Source of the DNA: Puccinia triticina
Lineage: Eukaryota > Basidiomycota > Pucciniomycetes > Pucciniales > Pucciniaceae
Direction of reading: 5' to 3'
Length of the DNA: 64,000 bases
NCBI RefSeq assembly: GCF_026914185.1
Contig: NC_070573.1
Coordinates: forward strand, 1,364,001-1,428,000
In this document: positions 30,621 to 40,693 of the stretch, one piece after another
Layout of the letters: each line of letters opens with the position of its first letter
How positions within the stretch are numbered: the stretch's first letter is position 1
The notes under the pieces: generated by a model
The model's database searches: none
What the model was told of the DNA's origin: nothing
Seen by the model: the letters and a program-made list of their open reading frames with translations, nothing else
Translations under genes and position numbers: made by a program

Positions 30621-33600
30621 TTAATTGGCGGATACATCTCCATGGCATCTCCTGATGATGTCAAGGTTGACAAAATTTGAAGTCGTTGGTGGCAATTGAG
30701 GATCTTGAACCATGCAGATGGACAACCCGGCTATAGTTGTCACTCGTGACAGCGCCATGTATAGCTGTCCGTGCCCAAAGACAGGCTGCGGTAGGTAGAC
30801 CGCAACCTTTGATAGAGATTGACCTTGAGCTTTGTTGATGGTCAATGCAAAGGCAATCGCCACCGGGAACTGGTGTCGGGAGAACGTGACGGCGTATACA
30901 CGGTCTGGCTTGTGAATCAATGTGATTTTAGGGATCAAGACCTTTTCACCAACACAGCAACCTGTGAGTATCTTGCACCATAGTGCATCAGTCCTAATCG
31001 CGAGAACCATGAGTCTGGTGCCGTTTGAAATTCCTTTCTTCAAACTCAAGTTCCGTAATAAGATCACGGGCATTCCAACCTTTAAGGAGAGGTCGGATTC
31101 GGGGAAACCGGGTATTGAAAACGTACGTAACACTTCTTCGGGTATGGCTTCATCACTATCTTCACCGTCCTCTTTGTTGCGCATTTGGTTTATTGAGTGT
31201 GAGGTGAACACATCACCGCCCATGCGTGATAGACAAAGAGAGTTGACTCGGTTGACGTCAGCATTCAGCGGTGCCAAGATTAACCGACTGGCGAAGTACT
31301 CGCAAGCTTGATCTTCGCTTGTACTCAGGACATAGGTCATGTCACCGTAGACGGTGTGGATAGCCCGTTCAGCAACTACGGACAGGTCGGAGTTCGTGTA
31401 GACCGCTCCAAAGGCGAGGTTGACATCAGCTGTGAAGTCAGTCTGGTCAGATCCGTTTCCAATGGATAGAAGCCAACGATAGAATATCGCGTTGGCCTGC
31501 GCAGACCCGGGATCGTCGGTAGTGATCAATCGGAGATTCTGAGTGAGTTGGAAAACAACCACCTGACTCAAGATGGCCGAGTTGATCATGCACGAATGTC
31601 CTTGATCAAGTATTGACCCGCCCGGCACGACCGGCAACGTTTGCCGGAAGTCACCGCCGAAGATGACCGTTTTGCCTCCGAAGGGCTCATCGTTGTCCAT
31701 GAGCTCTTTGAATGCTTGGTCCACAGCCTCGACCGCGTATCTGCTCTGCATCGATATCTCGTCCCAGATTATAAAGTTTGTACTTCGCAGGACCTCTGTT
31801 GAGGTGGAGCGAGTGTTCCAAATGCACTGAGAATTCTCGTCCAAATCAAGCGGAATTTTGAATCTTGAATGAGCAGTCGCTCCGTTCACCAACATTAACC
31901 CTGCAACACCGGACGAAGCTACAGTTATCACCGGCACGCGATTGGCGCTGAGGTAGTGGATTATGGTGTTCATTAAGTATGTTTTTCCACATCCACCCGG
32001 TCCATCGATGTATATCAGTCCAGATTCGTTACTTTCATGCAGACCAATGATGGCTTCCATGATCAAGGTTTGTCTCTCGTTCAACCTTTCAGACATTTGG
32101 AGGAATTGGTTGACATGGTCTCGTGTCCTCTGCTCCGCCTCGGCGGCTGATTCATTTTCAAACAATCGCCAAAGATCATTGTCAGTCGGTATGTGAGCAA
32201 GTCCCACATTCTCGAGAGTCTTCCCGTTCTCCAAAATGATTTGGGTGATGAGAAAGTAGCACAAAGAGTTTCTTTGGGCGATCGTTGGCTCAGCAATGCG
32301 ATAGGTACGCTGTAATCTATATATTAAGTCGTCCGATAGCACGTCGATGAACTCCTCAAGCAGGTCTTGCGGGCTGGAAGGAGGACTGTGAATCAAAATC
32401 ATGCAGAACATCGACCGTAAGGCAGCTCCGGTCATCCAATGCGCTGCGTCGATCATAGACTGTCTGTAATGTTGGTCGGATACTAAGAGACCAAGGGCGT
32501 CGCAAGCTTCCCAGTACGTCTGATATGTAGTACCATCCACTGTTCTCAGGTGTGAAAAGCTTGTTGGACCACGTACATGAAGCAAGAGCAGCCTCAAAAA
32601 GTAACGTTCGCCTTGATTTATAGACGCGTGATACAAACGTCCGATCATTTCTGAGCTGCGCTGCCTTGCCTTGAACCTCTTGCCTTTTGCCCAGGTAAAG
32701 TATTTCGGAATTTCATGATAGAGGAGTGTGCGAGCTCTGACTCCCATCCCCATCGCGTCGAGCCGGTTGAGTCTGAAGAATTCGGTCAGAGTCGTTCTTG
32801 TTGCGGAGCCGGTGCTCATTTGCTGGCGGAGACCCTCTTCGTCCACGTAGTAGACTAATTGTTGATCCTCAAGGTGGATAGCTAAGCGTTGTATTGCCGG
32901 GTAACGTTCATTTGTCTCAAATCTCAGGAGCCGGTAAACTGCTGTAGGATACAAATAAAGATATCAGACTCTGATTGGGAAGTGTGTACGCTGATGTCCA
33001 AAGAATCAGATTTACCCTCTGATGGCCCAATGTACCTGCCATTGATGAATCTTCTTGTCTCATCCCCTTCGGTCATTCGCATTGAGGACCTGTCGACTCC
33101 CTTAGTGATATACTTGAAAAGATACTTGAGTGTGTGTATCCCATACGGGATCTCCACATTGATGTGGCAATTGTAGCGCAAGAGCAAGTACTTATTGTAC
33201 GGAACAACATGTCCGTTGTGGAATTCAGTATTATTCTTTACAAAGGTGCGTCCATCGTCTCGTCTCCGGTAACTTGGATAAGAATCGTCGACCAATTGTG
33301 TGTTGGGCGAAAAAGGCTCAGGGAAACCTTTACCGCATTGACCATCCTTCCAGCACATGCTTCCTGAATTACATGGACCGTGAAGCATGCAGTTGGTCAC
33401 AATGGCATGAAGTCGAGGTTCTCTGATTGGATCTGGAATCTCAGCAGTGACGATTGAGTCTATTGCATCGGGTGTTGTCGGTACACTTCCACGTTCCAGT
33501 ATGACGATGATATGAGCATGTGGTAGTCCTCTCTTTTGGAATTCAATGGTATAGACCCAAGCAGCGACTTTGCCGAGTCGTTGACGCTTTACAATGTACT

Positions 33601-35280
33601 TAATGAGAGAAGTGAGCTTCAGTCGGAATATCCTTGTGACAATGTCAGGTCGGTCAACAGGCCGTTGATGTGGCTTGAGAAGTCAAATAACCTCTGGCCA
33701 ATGTGGATTAGCAGTCATTGTTATGAACAGAGAGGGTGGTCCGAAGTGGCAGACGCTGGCCATGGAGTCTTGGTACAGCTGAAGCATATTTCGAGGCGAA
33801 CCGGAAAACGAAGATGGGAGTATAATTTGTCGACCCTCAACGTCGAGATCATTCCTAAAGGATTCTTGGATACCCTGATAGATCTGTGCTTTTATCTGAG
33901 CTTGATTGAAGACAAAGAAGTTGAGCCGAGATCGTTCAACACATATGTATAAGTCTACCAACAGCTCTTGAAACAGATGCTTCCCATTCAAGATTGCGGA
34001 GAACTTGTTGTTTCGATTGAATATCATTGAAGCGTACCATTTGCATTGCGATATTGAGGCTCCTGCAAGTCAAGTGTGTTAATTGAAGCTAACACAATGG
34101 TTTACTAAGAGTAGAATTCACCCCTATCAGTCCCGCTGGGCCACCCATGAATCCACCCTTGTTCTCCGTATGGGAAGAAGAGGGGGTAGCGGATAGGAAG
34201 ATAGCCGCTGTAGTCATCGGTGATGTGATAGAGACCCCCGCCAATTGTCCTCAGAAGGATGTCTCTTTCGCCTATTCGTTTGGGGTTGTCGTTGTCGATG
34301 ACCATACCAATCTCTAGTGTCCGGGGCGCATTGTAAACTCGTTGATCTAGCCCAGGGGTAGCGTAATTGCGAAGATAGTATTGTACACAATCCTCCGGTG
34401 TCATTTCCCGACCGATCATTCGGAACCATTGTGCATAAGTGTTATTTGTCGACATCCAGTTTTGCAGCCTAAGAAGCAGAGGTACGTTAACCGGAGATCT
34501 GGCTTGCTGGGCTCGGTTCTGTGCTTCCGCTTCGTCGTCTCCGCCAGTGACATAGATTTGTGCAAAGGCTGGCCTGCTGCCTTTGTTAGGAAAAACTGAT
34601 CCAATATCGTGGTAGAGCCCACCTGTGACTCTGAAAGTGTATATGCCAAACTGGCCTTGGACACTGCGATTGACCTGGGTACCGCAAGAAGAGAATGCCA
34701 ATGCGTTGTTGTAAGCTCGGGTGTGGTTTTGAAATTCCAAAGAAGCTGTTTTACAGACGTGAGGAGGAGGTCAGGGTCCATGGGACTTGTGCGTTAAAAT
34801 AGGCAGGTTGACCATCTCACCATCATCTTGTCCAACCAGCAACTCGGCCAGAAAGCTTGGGTAGTCTATTTCATCGTATCTGACAGGCAATACCACTTGG
34901 CCTTTCCTGCAGCAGGTGGAATAACTTGCATTCAATAATCCCATGTCGTTCTGCGTTCGTTCGCCCAGAAAGTGAAGTGCACCGCAACTGGAGCATTCAT
35001 CATTCATGTCCCCAACGTCTAGAGGGATCTCGTCACCAAACCGACGAATTATCTCCGACTCGACATTACTCTCTGGGCGAGTAGCAACAGGACGTTCAGC
35101 AGGCAAAAAATTGAATATGTCGTTAGGATTCTGTGGGCGGACTGCAGGCGCGCGTCTAGGTCTGTTAGCTCTAGCTGGGTTAGCAGGTGTTTGTTGAGAT
35201 GTTGAGGAGCGTCTTCGGTTGAAAAGTGCTCTTGCGCGGGATGCAAGGGCAGCATTCCCAGTTCGACCGGTGGGTGCCAT
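30621..35280 (-). pseudogene. Helitron-1 Rep-helicase (RepHel)
   Basis: Rolling-circle transposase of a Helitron, minus strand. Inferred exons: 35280 to about 34815, about 34758-34122, 34062-33016, 32941-30621, with GT-AG introns. Order: N-terminal Cys-rich segment (CSSCGALHF…CCRKGQVVLP); Helitron-like N domain (RAYNNALAFSSCGTQV, SGYLPIRYPLFFPYGEQ); HUH Rep nuclease with GLPHAHIIVIL and the tyrosine motif YLFKYITKG; Pif1-type helicase with Walker A GPGGCGKTY, FGGDFRQTLPV and the C-terminal INKAQGQSL…YMALSRVT. An in-frame TGA (33683-33685) lies between the Helitron-like N and HUH regions, so full-length protein is not expected without readthrough. The helicase exon (777 codons) is open. Paralogue of Helitron-2 in this window. 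Confidence 0.9.
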
Positions 35281-35706
35281 TGTGTTCGTTCCAAAAAAAA
35301 ACCCCGCAAGGTTGAGATCCAGAAGGGAGTGTGTCTGCCGGCTTCGAGAATTTTCATTCCAGAGTTGAACTTGAACCCTCAAAACTGTAGTTTAAGGATT
35401 ATATTACAGGCAACAGTTTGAAGCCTCAACCGGTACACATTGCTGTATTCACAGACACCGTTACAGGTGACAATTCTAACAGCAAAGTGCAGGTCTTACT
35501 CTCAATCCCGAACACAGGTCTTACCCTCTGCACCTGGTGCGGCTGATGTGTGCAAGGGACACATAGGATGAAACTCCTGACACTTAAGCCTGTAATTTGC
35601 GATGTGTTACTGATGGGAGTCGTAAAATTCATGGGAGCTATTTACACGGGCTTGACAGGAAGGAGGGGGCATATAGGAATGTAATGTGTAACATCGGTGT
35701 TTGCAA

Positions 35707-37132
35707 TCAAGACATGGTTCGCATCTTCTTTGCGGCCTCTAAGAGGCTCTTTGAGCTGGAGCCAGAGTTTGCAACCGGAGTTGGGGTTGGCTTGGGTAAG
35801 CTTTTAGCTACACGCTTCCCATTCTTATCAGTACTAACAAAGTGCTTGTCGTCTTCATCTTCGGGGGCTTGAGTGTTGTCCTCGAAGATCTCGCCTGCTT
35901 CACAGCTGTCTGCCGGATCCGCAGGTCGGTGGCTACTCGAGCCTCCGGGAATAGGCCGCACGTTGCTTGATGTAGCCATTGGTTGGATTCCCGCGGGTCT
36001 GGGAGTGCTGAGCTCCCTTGGAAGGGCTCTGCTTGCCGGGGAAGGGGTGGCCCCACCTCCAATTTGTCTCCTGTTGACAAAATCCAGTATCAGGTACGGT
36101 AATATGGTTACTTGATGTCGGGGTGGGTCACTTACAGGTTTGGTCTCAATGGACCCGGAGTGCCGGGAATGGAGGGGGTCGCTGGGGGTCTGTTATCGTG
36201 GCCCGGGGGCGAGGTGATAGAGAATAGACATGCCTACGTATTCAAGGTAGACATACACTTTTGGCATTGCGTTCGTAAATTGACGCAAGAGATCAGCTTA
36301 CTGTGACATTCCAAATTCCGGTCTGCTCATTTAGGCCAGTGATATTGCCAATGATAATGGCTTCGAGCCCAACAATAAAGAAGGAATGGGCATTCTTGAG
36401 GACCGAGTTGCCCGGTATGGTGTAGAGACATGGAAAATCTTCTGTTGTTCGTTTCTACAAAGTGGATGATACATCATTGGATAGCTGTATTGTTAAGGAG
36501 CCAAGAGAGAATGATAGCGAGGCTTACAACATTGTCCCAATCGTGATGCATCATCGTCACCTCAAGATTCTCCTGAGCAGAGCCGTTGAGGCCGACACCA
36601 CTCACAGTCTCGACGCGGGTGATTGTCCCGAACCCAAAGACGTTGACTTTTCCGATCAACTTGGAACGTTTCCTGGCATCTACATAGGTGTTGGCACTTC
36701 CGATAGAAATTGTGAGGGCGGGCTCATAAAAACAGCAATAGGTCCCAGCACTGGTCTTGAGCAGTCGGCCCCCAATAAAATACACGTTGTCGGTCAGCAA
36801 CTTCGAATTTTCTGATCCATATCCTGAGATATCAACTAAATATCTTGCTTCGCCCTCCGTTGGGTCCGCCACCACTATAGAGCTGGAATAGTGGAAAAGT
36901 CCGTATGTTTTTCCAGATTTTACATCCTTTCCTTTCTGCAGAGATGCAAGAGTGTAAGGATTGGCGTGCTACGGAAGTTTAGGCTGATACAGAGTTGCTA
37001 AACGGACTGTGACTTGCCTCTTGGATGATGTCAAAAGGTCCGAGGAAATACATTGGCCGGGTTGGACGCTTTTGGGTGGACATTCCCATATCTTGATGTC
37101 GGATGCGGTGATGAGGAACTTCCTGCTCCATG
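35707..37132 (-). CDS. Helitron-1 accessory protein, OB-fold-like, function unknown
   Basis: Upstream of RepHel on the same strand. Inferred exons: 37132-about 37020 (MEQEVPHHRIRHQDM…FLGPFDIIQE), about 36940-36520 (GKTYGLFHYSSSIVVADP, NVYFIGGRLL, LTISIGSAN, WDN), about 36435-36310 (HSFFIVGLEAIIIGNITGLN) and a Pro/Ser-rich last part ending at 35707 (MATSSNVRPIPGG…). Splice joins are GT-AG. The alternating beta-rich pattern with paired ‘FIGGRLL’ and ‘FFIVGLEAIIIGNITG’ strands resembles single-strand DNA-binding OB folds, as in RPA-like proteins of plant Helitrons, but I do not recognise the family with certainty. Co-orientation and position suggest it is cargo or accessory to the Helitron. The last exon boundary is uncertain. 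Confidence 0.55.
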
Positions 37133-37261
37133 AGATAGGTCCTGGTTTTTATAGCAAGCAAAAACTATTTAGACGGGACTGCATCTGGAAGGCTCTGTGT
37201 ACATATTTTTCGGGCGCTTGTACCATCCGAGAATACATCCTGGTGGATTTGGAGCCATAAA

Positions 37262-37896
37262 GTCAATCAATCTGCCATTTCGTGATGCAACGTACATAGC
37301 ACACAGACCGCACATTGAACCGCACTTCATTGAACTCTTGTAGAATGTTCTTAATTTGACGTCATTGAGCTCTTGTTGATTGTTCAGAGCCGTTATATAC
37401 TCGAAGTTTCCAATTGTTGCTGTACACTGAGTTTTGAGGCTTCATGTCATGCGAACAGGCCTGGGCTTGTTTTGTCGTCTACATAACGTGATGCAGCTGT
37501 ACATCTAAACAGGGAATACAGATTGTTGGCTCACTTGTGGGTGCCTAGAAAGGAAATTTTTTCGGATGAACAGTACCCGTGCAGAGGCGCAAAGCAGCAC
37601 CATAAAAGGCGGGAGCTTGTCCGAGTCTGTCATCCTCCATTCCTCTGGAGAGGAATCAAAATAAAAAAACTTGACTTGAAATTTCAAAAAACCCAAACCT
37701 GAACAAAACAAAAGTGAGATAAATTTCGTAGAGAAACAACAATCCGAACTGAGAGAAAAAATTGAGAGTTGCATAGTGCAAAGAGTCACAACCTTCTAAG
37801 CAAAAAAACACCCAAACCAAGAGACAACGTACAGAAAATACGGCCGTAGCACGGCTATGAAATTGAAACAGGAATTTGATGTCCTTCCGGCCTGGT
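37262..37896. other. Spacer, no gene supported
   Basis: AT-richer sequence with short frames only. A small palindrome GGCCGTAGCACGGCTA lies near 37841, resembling one near 29516. Confidence 0.4.
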
Positions 37897-38403
37897 GACC
37901 GCCCCTTCGGGGCGGGAATTTGATGTCCTTATTGAACTATTCTGCGGTTTCATTTAGTCACCTTGTTATAGTATCAACTTAGCTTCGCCGCAGTAGTCTA
38001 AACCTAGTTGTAGTTAGTTAAGAGCCTTCGGGCACATTGTACCCAATCTCTTTTCTTCATTCATTCAACTCGGTTTTTCCCTCAAACACTGATCCACGCT
38101 CCCCGTGTCTCAGGTACTGTTGTCTTTCACTATCTTCTGTTCTTTTGCTCTTGTCTCACTCAGGTCTTTCTCTAGGTTGGCTTTTCTTGTGTCTCGCTCG
38201 TGTGCTCCTCTAAGTCGGATCACTCATACTTCACTCGTCTAAAAGGTTGGCTTTTCTTGTGTCTCGCTCGTGTGCTCCTCTAAGTCGGATCACTCATACT
38301 TCACTCGTCTAAAAGTCCTTGCCTGCAAACCGCCCCTTCGGGGCGGAACCAGCGCCTGCGGCGCACCCACGCGCCTTCGGCGCGAACCCACGACCTTCGG
38401 TCG
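37897..38403. repeat. Cluster of GC-rich TTCG-loop hairpins flanking a solo LTR
   Basis: Short perfect palindromes: CCGCCCCTTCGGGGCGG (37902 and again 38329), GCGCCTGCGGCGC (38351), CGCGCCTTCGGCGCG (38369), CGACCTTCGGTCG (38388). Most have a C(TTCG)G loop, the extra-stable UUCG tetraloop in RNA. The solo LTR 37930-38314 separates two groups. Confidence 0.85.
37930..38314 (+). repeat. Copia-type solo LTR with 70-bp tandem module, TSD GTCCT
   Basis: 385 bp starting TATTGAACTATTC, flanked by GTCCT at 37925-37929 and 38315-38319. Ends with two identical 70-bp modules (GGTTGGCTTTTCTTGTGTC…TCGTCTAAAA). Module joins are preceded by TCTCAG, CACTCAG and TCTAG before GT, as in the Copia-3 LTR. Its TATTGA start matches Copia-2 and Copia-3; its end (CTAAAA) differs from their CATTA. 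Confidence 0.75.
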
Positions 38404-40076
38404 CAGGATCTACGACCTTTCAAGGTAGTAAATCTTCTACATTCGAAACACGCGAAAGTGCCACATAGAGCTGCCCATGCGAAAAAACGTCTGTGCACAA
38501 GAATACACCAACTCGCCCAAAGGTCTGACCTTGTGCTTTGTTGATTGACATCGCATACGCGGGAGTGATAGGGAACTGATACCGATAAAAGCTCAGTCCG
38601 GAGCGAGGTGATCCTTTATTATGCAACTTGACTCGAGGTAACATAATAGTCCTTCCTTTGAATGGTCCTGTCATCAATTAGCCCTTGATATAGGAATGGG
38701 AGAAGGCTAGAATCAGCATTTGAGTGCCGTTGCATATGCCGCCATTGATATTCATGTTCCTCGTCACGACGACAGGCATTCCAATTTTGAGAGATATTGA
38801 GTGCTCTGGAAAACCCGAAATTGAAATTTTGTTCAGGCATTCTTCTGGAAGGCTATCACATCCGTCGGGATCAGGCGTGTCGATAGACTTTAATTGCGTC
38901 ACCTCCCCGGGCAAACTGTTCATCATGTCCTCATTAACTTGCTTGACATCGCGGTTCAGAGGAGCGAGGATACACCTTTCATTCAAATGATTGACCAGCT
39001 GGGATTGGTTGAGGGGATCGATAGCATGTAGTCCGCCATAAACAAAATCCGTGACTCGAGCACTCATTTCCCTGGTATTAAGGAACGATTCAATCCTCAT
39101 TCCATCAAGAGGGAGGATACCGAAATCGTTTATCTGATGTTTCCCCTCGCCCAAACGGAGGAGAGCCGTAGCAAATACTTGATTGTTATGAGTCCCTTCG
39201 CCGCGTAACGCTGCCGCAAGTCGCATGTTTTGATGGAGCTTGAATTCTGTCACTGTCCCCCAGATAGTCGACGATTTAATTGTTGCCGCATACGATGGGG
39301 GAAACTCGTTATATTTGACTACAGGCAAGATTTGCCGGAAATCACCGGCGAAGATCACGGTTTTCCCGCCAAAGGGTTGAGTAGAGTTGCACAGACGTTG
39401 AAGCGTCCGATCCACAGCATCGACACAGTTCTTGTGAATAGTTACGACTTCATCCCAGATAATCAAACGGGCTGAGATAAATTTGCTAGCAAATGTGGAG
39501 TCGGATTCAATGGGACACTCGACGTCCCTCTCAGTATCGAGTGGAATATTGAACGCCGAGTGGGCCGTTTGCCCGAACTTGAGCAAGAGGGCGGCGACAC
39601 CCGATGAGGCTGTGATGATTTTCTGCATGCGCTTAGTAGTTGCAAAATCGATGATTGAATTCAGGATGAATGTCTTTCCCGTTCCACCAGGACCGTCCAA
39701 GTAGAAGATTCGTGGCCTATTATTGTTCAACGAGCTCTTAACACTGTTGAAGAATACTAACTGGCCGGGGTTGAACATCGCTTTGTTATCTCGGAGGCGA
39801 GAATGAATGACGGATAAGTCTTCATTTCCAAGCCGTTTGTTTTCGAGACGAGCCAATGAACGTTTGTCGGCGCGGCTAATGGTGATGCCACATGTTTCTA
39901 AGGTGCTTCCCATTTCGCACAAGATTTCTGCCAGACGGAAAAGAGCCAGGACCCGCCTCTCCTCGGGACGCAGGGCGCGGCTCGATCTGCTCTGCATGTC
40001 AACCCTCGGCGTGTCATCCGTGAAGGAGTCGAAGTGACGTTCGAAAAGCCGCTTTGGATCAGAAGGAGGCGAATGA

Positions 40077-40693
40077 TATTGAGGCTTAAGTAAGCCGGAC
40101 GGTCTCTCTTGTACCGTACTGCGGACTGTTGATGAGTTAGGTTTGAATATCATCGATGAGACTCGCAAACCCTAACGTAGACTATATAATTCAACTTAGT
40201 TTCTCTCAGTTGTTTCCTATCATCTTTGTTATTGTTCTCATCTCATTGTCATTCAATTCAAACTCATCCATCACACCTTCTATCCTCCGGTCTCAGGTAT
40301 GCTGTGTATTTCCCGTTCTCCTCCGCCATTCTTCACTCATTGTCTGGTTTCCACATTGCTTCTTTCATCATTGCTTTAGGTGTGATCTTCTTCATCAGTC
40401 TTGTTGACTGCTTGCTGTTACTCACAGCTACTCGCTGCCTCAGGTTGGTTCATGTTTCTCATCATCTTTGTTATTGTTCTCATCTCATTGTCATTCAATT
40501 CAAACTCATCCATCACACCTTCTATCCTCCGGTCTCAGGTGTGATCTTCTTCATCAGTCTTGTTGACTGCTTGCTGTTACTCACAGCTACTCGCTGCCTC
40601 AGGTGTGATCTTCTTCATCAGTCTCGTTGACTGCTTGCTGTTACTCACAGCTACTCGCTGCCTCAGGTCTACACTCCTCTTCGTCGTCCATTA
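40077..40693 (+). repeat. Copia-3 5' LTR
   Basis: 617 bp. TATA-like TATATAA at 40183-40189. From about 40284 it consists of modules each starting GT and ending CTCAG: a unique one, a 95-bp module (GTTGGTTCATG…TCTCAG) and three 64-bp modules (GTGTGATCTTC…CCTCAG). Confidence 0.95.

Noticed and set aside
40077..40168. N-terminal extension of the Helitron-2 helicase frame (start at 40168)
   Set aside because: These residues are read from the Copia-3 LTR; Helitron coding begins at the AATGA junction and continues from 53106 in the unsplit gene.
40226..40630. Hydrophobic frame of 134 residues in the Copia-3 LTR (also 52415-52819)
   Set aside because: It is entirely LTR module sequence; the module number differs between the two LTRs, so it is not a conserved protein.
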